Shown here: in pieces, positions 32,604 to 40,770 of the stretch
Numbering within the stretch: the first letter of the stretch is position 1
Layout of the letters: every line of letters begins with the position of its first letter
Assembly: GCA_937960785.1 (NCBI GenBank)
Contig: CALGOZ010000015.1
Coordinates: 1 to 44,086, forward strand
Direction: 5' to 3'
Source of the DNA: an uncultured Pseudogracilibacillus sp.
GTDB taxonomy: Bacteria; Bacillota; Bacilli; Bacillales; Amphibacillaceae
DNA: 44,086 nucleotides
Translations under genes and position numbers: made by a program
Notes under the pieces: generated by a model
What the model was told of the DNA's origin: nothing
Database searches by the model: none
What the model saw: the letters and a program-made list of their open reading frames with translations, nothing else

Positions 32604-33230
32604 GTGCCTGAGGTAAAATTATTTAACCAAGACGGAACAGAAGCCGGAAGTATCGAACTTGCTGATGCAGTTTTTGGCATCGAACCGAACGAACATGTCG
32701 TTCACCAAGTAGTAGTAATGCAACGTGCAGCTAAAAGACAAGGAACACATGCTGCTAAAGATAGATCAGCCGTACGTGGTGGCGGACGTAAACCATGGAG
32801 ACAAAAAGGAACAGGACGTGCACGACACGGTTCTATTCGTTCACCACAGTGGGTAGGTGGAGGAGTCGTTTTCGGTCCTACTCCGGAACGAAATTATAAG
32901 CAACGCTTGCCAAAGAAGGTACGTCGTTTAGCATTACAATCGGCTCTTTCATCAAAAGTTCAAAACGAAAACATCATCGTCTTAAACGAATTAACTTTTG
33001 ACAAGCCAAAGACGAAAGAAATGGTAAATGTTTTAGAAGGAGTAAACGCAAACGATAAAACGTTAATCGTTACAGAGAATAAGGAAGACAATATCGTTCT
33101 TTCAGCGAACAACTTACAAGACGTAAAAGTTATTACAGTAAATGAAATTAACGTATTAGATTTACTTACTTACGATACGTTAATTATGACGAAAGAAGCA
33201 GCTGAAAAAGCAGGGGAGGTGTACGCATAA
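32604..33230 (+). CDS. rplD: Ribosomal protein L4
   Basis: L4 lines the peptide exit tunnel of the 50S subunit. The 208-residue product includes the extended loop RGGGRKPWRQKGTGRARHGS (about 66-85) that reaches the tunnel. The start is GTG, 32604, with AAAGGAGGAA upstream; an earlier in-frame ATG at 32586 overlaps the ribosome binding site. It overlaps rplW by 1 nt. In E. coli L4 also represses the S10 operon; this control is reported absent from B. subtilis. Confidence 0.97.
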   Translation: MPEVKLFNQDGTEAGSIELADAVFGIEPNEHVVHQVVVMQRAAKRQGTHAAKDRSAVRGGGRKPWRQKGTGRARHGSIRSPQWVGGGVVFGPTPERNYKQRLPKKVRRLALQSALSSKVQNENIIVLNELTFDKPKTKEMVNVLEGVNANDKTLIVTENKEDNIVLSANNLQDVKVITVNEINVLDLLTYDTLIMTKEAAEKAGEVYA

Positions 33231-33517
33231 TGAAAGATTTGCGTGATATTTTAAAGCGCCCTGTAATTACAGAGCATTCGGCTGACTTAATGATGGATAA
33301 GAAGTACACATTCGAAGTAGACCCAAAAGCGAACAAAACAGAAATTAAAGCAGCAGTCGAACAGGCTTTTGGCGTGAAAGTAAAGAAAGTTAACACGATG
33401 AATGTTAAAGGAAAGCGTAAGCGAATGGGACAGTTCGAAGGTTACCGTCCTAACCGCAAAAAGGCAATCGTTCAGTTAACGGAAGACAGTAAAGAATTAG
33501 ACTTTTTTGAAGCATAA
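33230..33517 (+). CDS. rplW: Ribosomal protein L23
   Basis: L23 sits at the tunnel exit and docks trigger factor and SRP. The 95-residue product has the KRPVITEHSADLM N-terminus and the extended loop VNTMNVKGKRKRMGQFEGYRP. ATG 33230 shares one base with the rplD stop, so translation is probably coupled; the ribosome binding site GGGGAGGTG is inside rplD. Confidence 0.97.
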   Translation: MKDLRDILKRPVITEHSADLMMDKKYTFEVDPKANKTEIKAAVEQAFGVKVKKVNTMNVKGKRKRMGQFEGYRPNRKKAIVQLTEDSKELDFFEA

Positions 33518-33549
33518 TAAATAAGGAAAATTAAAAGGAGGTAAATGAC

Positions 33550-34380
33550 GTGTCCATCAAGAAGTATAAAGCAACGACAAACGGCACACGCAACATGTCA
33601 GGCTTAGATTTTTCTGAACTTACTACAGATAAGCCAGAAAAGTCATTATTGCGTCCAAAAGCAAAACGTGCCGGTCGTAACAACCAAGGTAGAATTACAA
33701 TGCGCCACCAAGGCGGCGGACACAAACGTCAGTATCGCGTAATTGATTTTAAACGTGACAAAGATGGCATACCAGGACGCGTTGCCACGATTGAATATGA
33801 TCCGTTCCGTTCAGCGAACATCGCACTAATCAATTACGTTGACGGAGAAAAACGATACATTATTGCGCCGAAAGGTTTAGAAGTCGGCCAAATGATCGAG
33901 TCTGGTAAAGATGCAGATATCAAGGTAGGTAATGCACTACCATTAGAAAATATTCCAGTAGGTACAGTCGTACACAATATTGAGCTAAAACCAGGTGCTG
34001 GAGGAAAATTAGTTCGTTCGGCAGGTGCAGAAGCACAAGTTTTAGGAAGAGAAGGAAAGTACACCCTCGTACGTCTAGCTTCTGGTGAAGTTCGTAAAGT
34101 ATTAGCGACATGTCGCGCGACAGTAGGTCAAGTCGGAAATGTTGAACACGAACTTGTACGCATCGGTAAAGCAGGTCGCTCCCGTTGGTTAGGTAGAAGA
34201 CCAGCAGTACGTGGATCAGCGATGAACCCAGTTGATCACCCACACGGTGGAGGAGAAGGACGTACACCAATTGGTCGTCCATCACCAGTATCTCCATGGG
34301 GTAAACCGACACTCGGTAAAATTACTCGTAAGCGAAACAAACCGTCTAATAAGCATATCGTTAGAAAGCGTAGAAAATAA
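33550..34380 (+). CDS. rplB: Ribosomal protein L2
   Basis: L2 is essential for subunit association and peptidyl transfer. The 276-residue product has the N-terminal RNA-binding region (GRITMRHQGGGHKRQYR) and the C-terminal MNPVDHPHGGGEGR segment with the conserved histidine near the active site. The start is GTG, 33550, with AAAGGAGG 8 nt upstream. Standard place between rplW and rpsS. Confidence 0.98.
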   Translation: MSIKKYKATTNGTRNMSGLDFSELTTDKPEKSLLRPKAKRAGRNNQGRITMRHQGGGHKRQYRVIDFKRDKDGIPGRVATIEYDPFRSANIALINYVDGEKRYIIAPKGLEVGQMIESGKDADIKVGNALPLENIPVGTVVHNIELKPGAGGKLVRSAGAEAQVLGREGKYTLVRLASGEVRKVLATCRATVGQVGNVEHELVRIGKAGRSRWLGRRPAVRGSAMNPVDHPHGGGEGRTPIGRPSPVSPWGKPTLGKITRKRNKPSNKHIVRKRRK

Positions 34381-34413
34381 TAACTATTACCGATTAAGGG
34401 AGGAGGACAACAA

Positions 34414-34692
34414 ATGGGTCGTAGCTTGAAAAAAGGACCTTTCGCCGATGAACATTTGTTAAAAAAGGTCGAAAAGTTAAACGAAGAAAACAAAAAACAA
34501 GTTATTAAAACTTGGTCAAGAAGATCGACAATTTTCCCATCCTTTGTAGGTCATACCTTTGCTGTGCATGATGGGAGAAAGCATGTGCCAGTATACGTAA
34601 CAGAAGATATGGTCGGACATAAATTAGGAGAGTTTGCTCCAACGAGAACGTTCAGAGGGCACTCTAGCTCCGATAAGAAAACAGGTCAATAA
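34414..34692 (+). CDS. rpsS: Ribosomal protein S19
   Basis: The 92-residue 30S head protein forms bridges with the 50S subunit. It begins MGRSLKKGPFADEHLLKK and has the conserved RRSTIFPSFVGHTFAVHDGR and APTRTFRGHS blocks. GGGAGGAGG precedes ATG 34414. Confidence 0.98.
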   Translation: MGRSLKKGPFADEHLLKKVEKLNEENKKQVIKTWSRRSTIFPSFVGHTFAVHDGRKHVPVYVTEDMVGHKLGEFAPTRTFRGHSSSDKKTGQ

Positions 34693-34712
34693 TGAGAGGA
34701 GGCGACTAAAAG

Positions 34713-35069
34713 ATGACAACAGAAGTTAAAAGTGCAAGAGCAGTAGCAAAGCAAGTACGAATCGCCCCTCGAAAAGCCCGTTTAGTAATCGACTTAATTC
34801 GTGGCAAAGATGTCGGCGAAGCTACTGCAATTTTACGTCATACAAATCGAGCAGCAGCACCAATTATCGAAAAGGTGTTGCAATCAGCTATCGCAAATGC
34901 GGAACACAACTATGAAATGGATCCTGACAACTTAGTAATAAGTGAGGCGTACGTTGACGAAGGAATTACATTGAAACGTTACAGACCTCGAGCACAAGGA
35001 CGTGCAAGTGCAATTAACAAACGTACGAGTCATATTACAGTTGTCGTATCAGAAAAGAAGGAGGGATAA
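34713..35069 (+). CDS. rplV: Ribosomal protein L22
   Basis: L22 lines the nascent-peptide tunnel with its long beta-hairpin (residues about 80-100, KRYRPRAQGRASAINKRTSH). The 118-residue product begins MTTEVKSARAVAKQVRIAPRKARLV. GAGAGGAGGCG precedes ATG 34713. Three nucleotides separate its stop from rpsC, and the rpsC ribosome binding site lies inside rplV. Confidence 0.97.
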   Translation: MTTEVKSARAVAKQVRIAPRKARLVIDLIRGKDVGEATAILRHTNRAAAPIIEKVLQSAIANAEHNYEMDPDNLVISEAYVDEGITLKRYRPRAQGRASAINKRTSHITVVVSEKKEG

Positions 35070-35072
35070 TCT

Positions 35073-35714
35073 GTGGGTCAGAAAATAAATCCAATTGGTC
35101 TTCGAGTCGGTATTATTAAAGACTGGGAATCAAGATGGTATGCAGAGAAAGATTATGCAGACTTATTACACGAAGACATTCAAATTAGAGAGTATTTAGA
35201 TGATAAGTTAAAGAATGCAGCGTTGTCGAAAGTTGAAATTGAACGAGCAGCGAACCGTGTTAATATTACAATCCACACAGGTAAACCAGGAATGGTGATT
35301 GGTAAAGGTGGTTCAGAAGTTGAAAAGCTTCGTGAAGAACTATCAAATTTAACGGGTAAGAGAGTTCATATCAATATCGTAGAAGTTAAAAAAGTAGATC
35401 TCGATGCAAAATTAGTAGCAGAAAATATCGCACAACAACTAGAAGCGCGTATTTCCTTCCGTCGTGCACAAAAGCAGGCAATTCAACGAACAATGCGTGC
35501 TGGTGCATTAGGAGTTAAAACGCAAGTTTCTGGTCGTTTAGGCGGTGCAGACATCGCTCGTGCAGAACATTACAGTGAAGGAACTGTTCCACTACACACA
35601 TTACGTGCAGATATTGACTATGCACATGCTGAGGCAGATACAACGTACGGAAAGCTCGGCGTAAAAGTGTGGATTTACCGTGGAGAAGTCCTTCCAGAAA
35701 AACCGAAAAACTAA
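35073..35714 (+). CDS. rpsC: Ribosomal protein S3
   Basis: S3 forms the mRNA entry channel of the 30S subunit. The 213-residue product starts MGQKINPIGLRVGIIKDWES and has the KH domain with GKPGMVIGKGGSEVEKLR (about 71-88). The C-terminal domain has KTQVSGRLGGADIARAE. The start is GTG, 35073, with AAGGAGGG upstream within rplV. Confidence 0.98.
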   Translation: MGQKINPIGLRVGIIKDWESRWYAEKDYADLLHEDIQIREYLDDKLKNAALSKVEIERAANRVNITIHTGKPGMVIGKGGSEVEKLREELSNLTGKRVHINIVEVKKVDLDAKLVAENIAQQLEARISFRRAQKQAIQRTMRAGALGVKTQVSGRLGGADIARAEHYSEGTVPLHTLRADIDYAHAEADTTYGKLGVKVWIYRGEVLPEKPKN

Positions 35715-35732
35715 GGAAGGGGGCAATAAACG

Positions 35733-36167
35733 ATGTTAATGCCAAGACGTGTAAAGTATCGTCGTCAACACCGTGGCCGTATGAAAGGAAAGGCTAAAGG
35801 TGGCTTAGAAGTTACATTTGGTGATTATGGTTTACAAGCAACAGAAGCAGCATGGATTACTGCTCGTCAAATCGAAGCAGCACGTATTGCAATGACACGT
35901 CATATGAAACGTGGAGGGAAAGTTTGGATTAAAATATTCCCAGATAAACCATATACGGCAAAGCCATTAGAAGTTCGAATGGGATCAGGTAAGGGTGCGC
36001 TCGAGGGATGGGTAGCAGTCGTTAAACCTGGTAAAGTAATGTTTGAAGTTGCAGGGGTAGACGAAGAGACTGCTCGCGAAGCACTCCGACTCGCTTCTCA
36101 TAAACTTCCAATCAAAACAAAGTTTGTCAAACGTGAAGAAATTGGTGGTGAAATCAATGAAGGCTAA
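35733..36167 (+). CDS. rplP: Ribosomal protein L16
   Basis: L16 helps position A-site tRNA on the 50S subunit. The 144-residue product begins MLMPRRVKYRRQHRGRMKGKAKGG and includes the RQIEAARIAMTRHMKRGGKVWIKIFPDKP block. AAGGAAGGGGG precedes ATG 35733. The last 11 nt overlap rpmC. Confidence 0.98.
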   Translation: MLMPRRVKYRRQHRGRMKGKAKGGLEVTFGDYGLQATEAAWITARQIEAARIAMTRHMKRGGKVWIKIFPDKPYTAKPLEVRMGSGKGALEGWVAVVKPGKVMFEVAGVDEETAREALRLASHKLPIKTKFVKREEIGGEINEG

Positions 36168-36357
36168 TGAAATTAGAGAATTAACCACTGCCGAAATTGA
36201 GCAAAATATTAAAGAGATGAAAGAAGAGTTGTTCAACTTACGCTTTCAATTAGCTACTGGACAATTAGAAAATACAGCTCGTATTAAAGATGTTAAACGT
36301 ACAATCGCCCGTTTAAAAACGGTCGTTCGTGAACGTGAGTTAAGTATCAATAACTAA
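36157..36357 (+). CDS. rpmC: Ribosomal protein L29
   Basis: The 66-residue helical protein lies near the exit tunnel. It starts MKANEIRELTTAEIEQNIKEMKEELFNLRFQLATGQLEN, the family signature. ATG 36157 sits inside the rplP 3' end; a TTG at 36124 in the same frame would add 11 residues not seen in the family. Probably translationally coupled to rplP. Confidence 0.96.
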   Translation: MKANEIRELTTAEIEQNIKEMKEELFNLRFQLATGQLENTARIKDVKRTIARLKTVVRERELSINN

Positions 36358-36380
36358 ACCTGAGAGGAGGCGCCACAAAG

Positions 36381-36644
36381 ATGAGTGAGCGAAATAATCG
36401 TAAAGTATATACAGGTAAAGTCGTCTCAGATGCGATGGACAAAACAATTACTGTTTTAGTCGAAACGTATAAAGTACATCCTCTATACGGTAAGCGTGTT
36501 AAGTATTCAAAGAAATATAAAGCACACGATGAAAACAACGTAGCGAAAGTAAATGATATCGTAAAAATTATGGAGACACGTCCTTTATCAAAGACAAAAC
36601 GTTTCCGTTTAGTAGAAGTTGTAGAGGAAGCAGTTATTATTTAA
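36381..36644 (+). CDS. rpsQ: Ribosomal protein S17
   Basis: A primary 16S rRNA binder of the 30S subunit, 87 residues. It has the OB-fold motifs KVYTGKVVSDAMDKTITVLVETYKVHPLYGKRV and METRPLSKTKRFRLVEVVE. GAGAGGAGGCG precedes ATG 36381. It lies 23 nt after rpmC. Confidence 0.98.
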   Translation: MSERNNRKVYTGKVVSDAMDKTITVLVETYKVHPLYGKRVKYSKKYKAHDENNVAKVNDIVKIMETRPLSKTKRFRLVEVVEEAVII

Positions 36645-36685
36645 ATAGAAGATATTAGGTAACGTAAGAGAGGAGGCAACAAACG

Positions 36686-37054
36686 ATGATCCAACAAGAA
36701 ACTCGTTTGAAGATTGCTGACAATTCAGGAGCCCGTGAAGTTTTAACTATTAAAGTGTTAGGCGGAAGTGGTAAGAAAACGGCTAACATTGGTGACGAAA
36801 TCATTTGTACAGTTAAACAAGCAACACCAGGAGGCGTTGTCAAGAAAGGTGACATCGTACGTGCGGTTGTTGTTCGTACAAAATCCGGAGTAAGACGTAA
36901 GGATGGTTCATATATTAGCTTCGATGAAAACGCAGCGGTCATTATTCGTGATGATAAGAGCCCACGCGGCACACGTATTTTTGGACCGGTTGCCCGTGAG
37001 TTACGTGACGCGAAGTTTATGAGAATCATCTCGTTAGCTCCAGAAGTACTATAA
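36686..37054 (+). CDS. rplN: Ribosomal protein L14
   Basis: The 122-residue 50S protein forms an intersubunit bridge. It begins MIQQETRLKIADNSGAREVLTIKVLGG and ends with GPVARELRDAKFMRIISLAPEVL, matching the family along its full length. GAGAGGAGGCAA precedes ATG 36686. Confidence 0.98.
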   Translation: MIQQETRLKIADNSGAREVLTIKVLGGSGKKTANIGDEIICTVKQATPGGVVKKGDIVRAVVVRTKSGVRRKDGSYISFDENAAVIIRDDKSPRGTRIFGPVARELRDAKFMRIISLAPEVL

Positions 37055-37103
37055 TTTAACGAAAAAGAAACAATCATTAAGGTACTAATAGGAGGTGCGA
37101 GGC

Positions 37104-37415
37104 ATGCACGTAAAAAAAGGAGACAAAGTTAAAGTTCTCACTGGAAAAGATCGTGGTAAAGAAGGCGTAGTTTTAGAAGCCTTTCCTAAGAAAGACCGTG
37201 TTCTCGTCGAAGGAGTTAACATGGTAAAAGTTCACGCCCAACCATCTCAAGAAAATCCACAGGGCGGAATTTTGAACGTAGAAGCGCCAATTCACGTATC
37301 GAACGTTCTCCCAATCGACCCGAAAACAGGAGAACCAACACGTGTAGGATATGAACTTAAAGATGGAAAGAAAATTCGAATCGCAAAAAAATCAGGTGAA
37401 CCATTAGATAAATAA
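37104..37415 (+). CDS. rplX: Ribosomal protein L24
   Basis: L24 starts 50S assembly and carries a KOW motif (KGDKVKVLTGKDRGKEGVV, about residues 5-23). The 103-residue length equals B. subtilis L24. ATG 37104 is chosen over the in-frame ATG at 37095: TAGGAGGTG (37089-37097) overlaps the earlier codon and leaves 6 nt to the chosen one. Confidence 0.97.
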   Translation: MHVKKGDKVKVLTGKDRGKEGVVLEAFPKKDRVLVEGVNMVKVHAQPSQENPQGGILNVEAPIHVSNVLPIDPKTGEPTRVGYELKDGKKIRIAKKSGEPLDK

Positions 37416-37435
37416 GTCGCAAAGGAGGGTAACCA

Positions 37436-37975
37436 ATGAACGAATTAAAACAAATTTATTTAGAGCAAGTGGTACCATCCATGATGGAAAAGTTCGAATA
37501 TGAATCAGTAATGGAAGTACCAAAATTAGAAAAAATCGTAATCAATATGGGTGTAGGTGACGCAGTTTCAAACGCAAAAGTATTAGATAATGCGGTAGAA
37601 GAACTATCGTTAATCGCAGGTCAGAAACCGGTTATTACAAGAGCGAAAAAATCAATTGCAGGATTTCGTCTGCGTGAAGGGATGCCAATTGGTGCAAAAG
37701 TTACGTTACGAGGCGAGAGAATGTACGAATTTTTACAAAAGTTAATCCGTGTCGCATTACCACGAGTACGTGACTTCCGTGGAGTGTCGAATAAATCTTT
37801 CGATGGACGCGGTAACTATACACTCGGCGTAAAAGAACAATTAATCTTCCCAGAAATTGATTACGATAAAGTAAATAAAATCCGCGGAATGGATATTGTA
37901 ATCGTAACGACCTCAAATACTGACGAAGAGGCCCGTGAGTTACTAGCTCAGTTAGGTATGCCGTTTAAAAGATAA
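37436..37975 (+). CDS. rplE: Ribosomal protein L5
   Basis: L5 binds 5S rRNA in the central protuberance. The 179-residue product has IVINMGVGDAVSNAKVLDNAVEEL and the RIALPRVRDFRGVSNKSFD-like loop (here RVALPRVRDFRGV). Both are conserved. AAAGGAGGGT precedes ATG 37436. Confidence 0.98.
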   Translation: MNELKQIYLEQVVPSMMEKFEYESVMEVPKLEKIVINMGVGDAVSNAKVLDNAVEELSLIAGQKPVITRAKKSIAGFRLREGMPIGAKVTLRGERMYEFLQKLIRVALPRVRDFRGVSNKSFDGRGNYTLGVKEQLIFPEIDYDKVNKIRGMDIVIVTTSNTDEEARELLAQLGMPFKR

Positions 37976-38005
37976 GATCGCTTAAAATTACAAGGAGGAA
38001 AGAGT

Positions 38006-38191
38006 GTGGCTAAAAAATCATTAATCGCGAAGCAACAACGACCACAAAAGTTCAAAGTACGTGAATACACACGTTGTAAACGTTGCGGAAGACCTAAGTC
38101 CGTCATTCGCAAGTTTCAGTTATGTCGTATTTGCTTCCGAGAACTTGCCCATAAAGGTCAAATTCCAGGCGTAAGAAAAGCTAGTTGGTAA
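38006..38191 (+). CDS. rpsN: Ribosomal protein S14, zinc-binding (type Z)
   Basis: The short, 61-residue S14 form has two CxxC pairs (CKRCGRPKS and CRICFREL) that bind zinc, unlike the longer zinc-independent S14. This is the form encoded in the spc region of B. subtilis. The start is GTG, 38006, with AAGGAGGAA upstream. The C-terminal GVRKASW is canonical. Confidence 0.97.
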   Translation: MAKKSLIAKQQRPQKFKVREYTRCKRCGRPKSVIRKFQLCRICFRELAHKGQIPGVRKASW

Positions 38192-38222
38192 AAGAGATAG
38201 GAGACAAAGGAGGGTACAACTT

Positions 38223-38621
38223 ATGGTAATGACAGATCCAATTGCAGATATGTTAACACGCATTCGTAACGCTAACGTAGTTCGTCATTCAGAACTCGAA
38301 CTACCTTCATCGAAATTGAAAGCAGAAATCGCGGATATTTTAAAGCGCGAAGGATATATTCGCGACTATGAAGTAATCGAAGATAACAAACAAGGCATCT
38401 TACGTATTTATTTAAAATACGGTGCGAATAACGAGCGAGTAATTACTGGTTTAAAACGTATTAGTAAGCCAGGATTACGTGTTTATGCGAAAGCTGATGA
38501 AGTACCACGCGTACTAAACGGCTTAGGTATCGCGATTGTCTCAACATCAAAAGGTGTTCTATCAGATCGTGAAGCACGTTCTCAATCGGTCGGTGGAGAG
38601 GTTTTAGCATATATTTGGTAA
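38223..38621 (+). CDS. rpsH: Ribosomal protein S8
   Basis: S8 binds 16S rRNA helix 21 and, in E. coli, represses the spc operon. The 132-residue product begins MVMTDPIADMLTRIRNAN and has GLRVYAKADEVPRVLNGLGIAIVSTSKGVLSDREAR. AAAGGAGGG precedes ATG 38223; the next ATG, two codons on, is less likely since the family keeps MVMTD. Confidence 0.98.
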   Translation: MVMTDPIADMLTRIRNANVVRHSELELPSSKLKAEIADILKREGYIRDYEVIEDNKQGILRIYLKYGANNERVITGLKRISKPGLRVYAKADEVPRVLNGLGIAIVSTSKGVLSDREARSQSVGGEVLAYIW

Positions 38622-38647
38622 ATCTTTTTGTTTAGGAGGTGGAGTTA

Positions 38648-39184
38648 ATGTCACGTATTGGATTTAGACCAATTGATATTCCTGAGGGCGTAGACGTAAA
38701 ACTCGACGGTGAAACAATTACCGTTAAGGGGCCTAAAGGAGAATTAAATCGAACAATTAGTCCGACAATGGACGTTAAAATTGACGGAGATACAATTACA
38801 GTAGAAAGGCAATCGGAAGATAAGCAAACTCGTTCATTACACGGAACGACAAGAAGCCTTATTAATAACATGATCGAAGGTGTAACGAAGGGCTTCCAAA
38901 AAGAATTAGAAATTATCGGGGTAGGATACCGTGCCCAGTTACAAGGTAATAAACTCGTAATCGGTGCTGGATACTCTCATCCTGTTGAGATAGAAAAAGA
39001 AGAAAACATCGAGTTTGAAGTACCACAAAATACACAAATCATTATAAAAGGAATCGACAAAGAACAAGTTGGTCGTGTTGCAGCAAACATCCGTGCAATT
39101 CGTGCACCTGAACCGTACAAAGGAAAAGGAATTCGTTACAAAGACGAATATGTACGTCGTAAAGAAGGTAAAACAGCTAAGTAA
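38648..39184 (+). CDS. rplF: Ribosomal protein L6
   Basis: L6 lies near the factor-binding centre of the 50S subunit. The 178-residue product begins MSRIGFRPIDIPEGVDVKLDGE and ends in the conserved RAPEPYKGKGIRYKDEYVRRKEGKTAK. ATG 38648 is selected with TTAGGAGGTGG upstream; the in-frame ATG at 38639 lies within that site. Confidence 0.97.
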   Translation: MSRIGFRPIDIPEGVDVKLDGETITVKGPKGELNRTISPTMDVKIDGDTITVERQSEDKQTRSLHGTTRSLINNMIEGVTKGFQKELEIIGVGYRAQLQGNKLVIGAGYSHPVEIEKEENIEFEVPQNTQIIIKGIDKEQVGRVAANIRAIRAPEPYKGKGIRYKDEYVRRKEGKTAK

Positions 39185-39214
39185 AACGTGATAGATTGAA
39201 AGGAGTGGCACCTA

Positions 39215-39577
39215 ATGATTACAAAACCGAGTCGAAATGAAGTTCGTAAAAGAATTCATAAGCGTGTACGCAAAACTATTGTGGGAACACCAGAACGCCC
39301 TCGATTGAACGTCTATCGCTCGAACAAAAACATTTATGCACAATTAATCGATGACGTAAACAACGTAACAATAGTAAGTGCGAATACAAATGAAAAAGAC
39401 TTAAACTTAGAATCAACTTCAACGGTCGAAGCAGCAGCAGAAGTGGGTAAATTAATCGCTGAACGCGCAATCGAAAAAGGACATAAATCTGTCGTTTTTG
39501 ACCGTGGAGGATACGTTTATCACGGCCGTGTGAAGGCTCTTGCTGAAGCAGCCCGTGAAGCAGGACTAGAATTTTAA
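39215..39577 (+). CDS. rplR: Ribosomal protein L18
   Basis: L18 carries 5S rRNA to the 50S subunit with L5. The 120-residue product has a basic N-terminus (RNEVRKRIHKRVRKTIVGT), the RPRLNVYRSNKNIYAQLIDD strand and the GYVYHGRVKALAEAAREAGLEF C-terminus. AAAGGAGTGG precedes ATG 39215. Confidence 0.98.
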   Translation: MITKPSRNEVRKRIHKRVRKTIVGTPERPRLNVYRSNKNIYAQLIDDVNNVTIVSANTNEKDLNLESTSTVEAAAEVGKLIAERAIEKGHKSVVFDRGGYVYHGRVKALAEAAREAGLEF

Positions 39578-39604
39578 TTTAAAAGTAAGGAGGGAATGAT
39601 TACT

Positions 39605-40105
39605 TTGAGTAAACGTTTTGATGCAAATAGAGAGTTTGAAGAACGAGTAGTAACGGTAAATCGAGTAGCAAAAGTTGTTAAAGGTGGACGTCGTTTTCGC
39701 TTTGCAGCAGTCGTCGTAGTAGGTGACAAAAATGGTCGTGTAGGTTTTGGAACTGGTAAAGCATTAGAAGTACCAGAAGCAATTAAAAAGGCGATTGATA
39801 ACGCGAAGAAAAACTTAATCGAAGTACCGATTGTAGGAACGACAATTCCTCATGAAATTATCGGTAAGTTCGGAGCTGGTAACGTCTTACTGAAACCGGC
39901 GGCAGAAGGTACAGGGGTTATCTCAGGTGGACCGGTTCGTGCGGTACTTGAGTTAGCAGGAGTTGGTGACATCTTAACGAAGTCCCTCGGCTCTAACAAC
40001 CCGATTAATATGATTCGTGCAACATTAAACGGTTTAGAAAACTTAAAAACAGCAGAAGAAGTTGCAAAATTACGCGGAATACCAGTTGAAGAGTTGCAAA
40101 GATAA
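39605..40105 (+). CDS. rpsE: Ribosomal protein S5
   Basis: S5 helps fidelity and lies at the mRNA entry site. The 166-residue product has RVAKVVKGGRRFRFAAVVVVGD (helix-loop with spectinomycin-region residues) and GFGTGKALEVPEAIKKA. TTG 39605 is chosen: AAGGAGGG (39587-39594) is 10 nt upstream, whereas the ATG at 39596 is only 1 nt from it. The resulting length equals that of B. subtilis S5. Confidence 0.93.
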   Translation: MSKRFDANREFEERVVTVNRVAKVVKGGRRFRFAAVVVVGDKNGRVGFGTGKALEVPEAIKKAIDNAKKNLIEVPIVGTTIPHEIIGKFGAGNVLLKPAAEGTGVISGGPVRAVLELAGVGDILTKSLGSNNPINMIRATLNGLENLKTAEEVAKLRGIPVEELQR

Positions 40106-40117
40106 GGAGGGAATTAC

Positions 40118-40300
40118 ATGTCTAAACAATTAGAAATCACCCTCAAACGAAGTGTGATCGGTCGTAAAGAAAATCAAGTTAAAACAGTAAAGGCCTTAGG
40201 ATTAAAGAAATTAAACGACACTGTCGTTCACGCAGATACACCGGCAATTAGAGGCATGATTGAAACTGTCTCACATTTAGTAGCGGTAAAAGAACGATAA
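40118..40300 (+). CDS. rpmD: Ribosomal protein L30
   Basis: The 60-residue 50S protein has the signature LEITLKRSVIGRKENQVKTVKALGLKKLNDTVVHADTPAIRGMIETVSHLV. This is the short bacterial L30. AAGGAGGGA precedes ATG 40118, 12 nt after rpsE. Confidence 0.97.
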   Translation: MSKQLEITLKRSVIGRKENQVKTVKALGLKKLNDTVVHADTPAIRGMIETVSHLVAVKER

Positions 40301-40329
40301 AAAAGATAATGCAAAGGAGGCGTTAAACA

Positions 40330-40770
40330 ATGAAACTTCATGAATTACAACCTAGTGAAGGATCTCGCCAGAAACGCAAGCGTGTCGGTCGAGGAATGGC
40401 TTCCGGACACGGTAAAACATCTGGCCGAGGACATAAAGGACAAAATGCACGTTCAGGTGGAGGCGTTCGTCTAGGATTCGAAGGTGGACAGACACAGCTT
40501 TTCCAGCGTTTACCAAAGCGTGGTTTTACAAACGTAAACCGTAAAGAATATGCCGTCGTAAATGTTGAAACATTAAATCGCTTCGATAACGATACGGTTG
40601 TAACGCCTGAATTACTAGTTGAATCAGGAATTGTACGTAAGAAGACAGAAGATATTAAAATATTAGGGAATGGTAAACTCGAGAAGCAACTTACTGTCAA
40701 AGCCCATAAATTTTCTACTGCGGCTGTTGAAGCAATTGAGGCAGCGGGTGGAAAAGCCGAGGTGATTTAA
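40330..40770 (+). CDS. rplO: Ribosomal protein L15
   Basis: L15 is a late-assembly 50S protein. The 146-residue product starts MKLHELQPSEGSRQKRKRVGRGMASGHGKTSGRGHKGQ with the long basic glycine-rich extension, then the globular C-terminal domain. AAAGGAGGCG precedes ATG 40330. Its stop overlaps the secY start by one base, suggesting coupling. Confidence 0.98.
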   Translation: MKLHELQPSEGSRQKRKRVGRGMASGHGKTSGRGHKGQNARSGGGVRLGFEGGQTQLFQRLPKRGFTNVNRKEYAVVNVETLNRFDNDTVVTPELLVESGIVRKKTEDIKILGNGKLEKQLTVKAHKFSTAAVEAIEAAGGKAEVI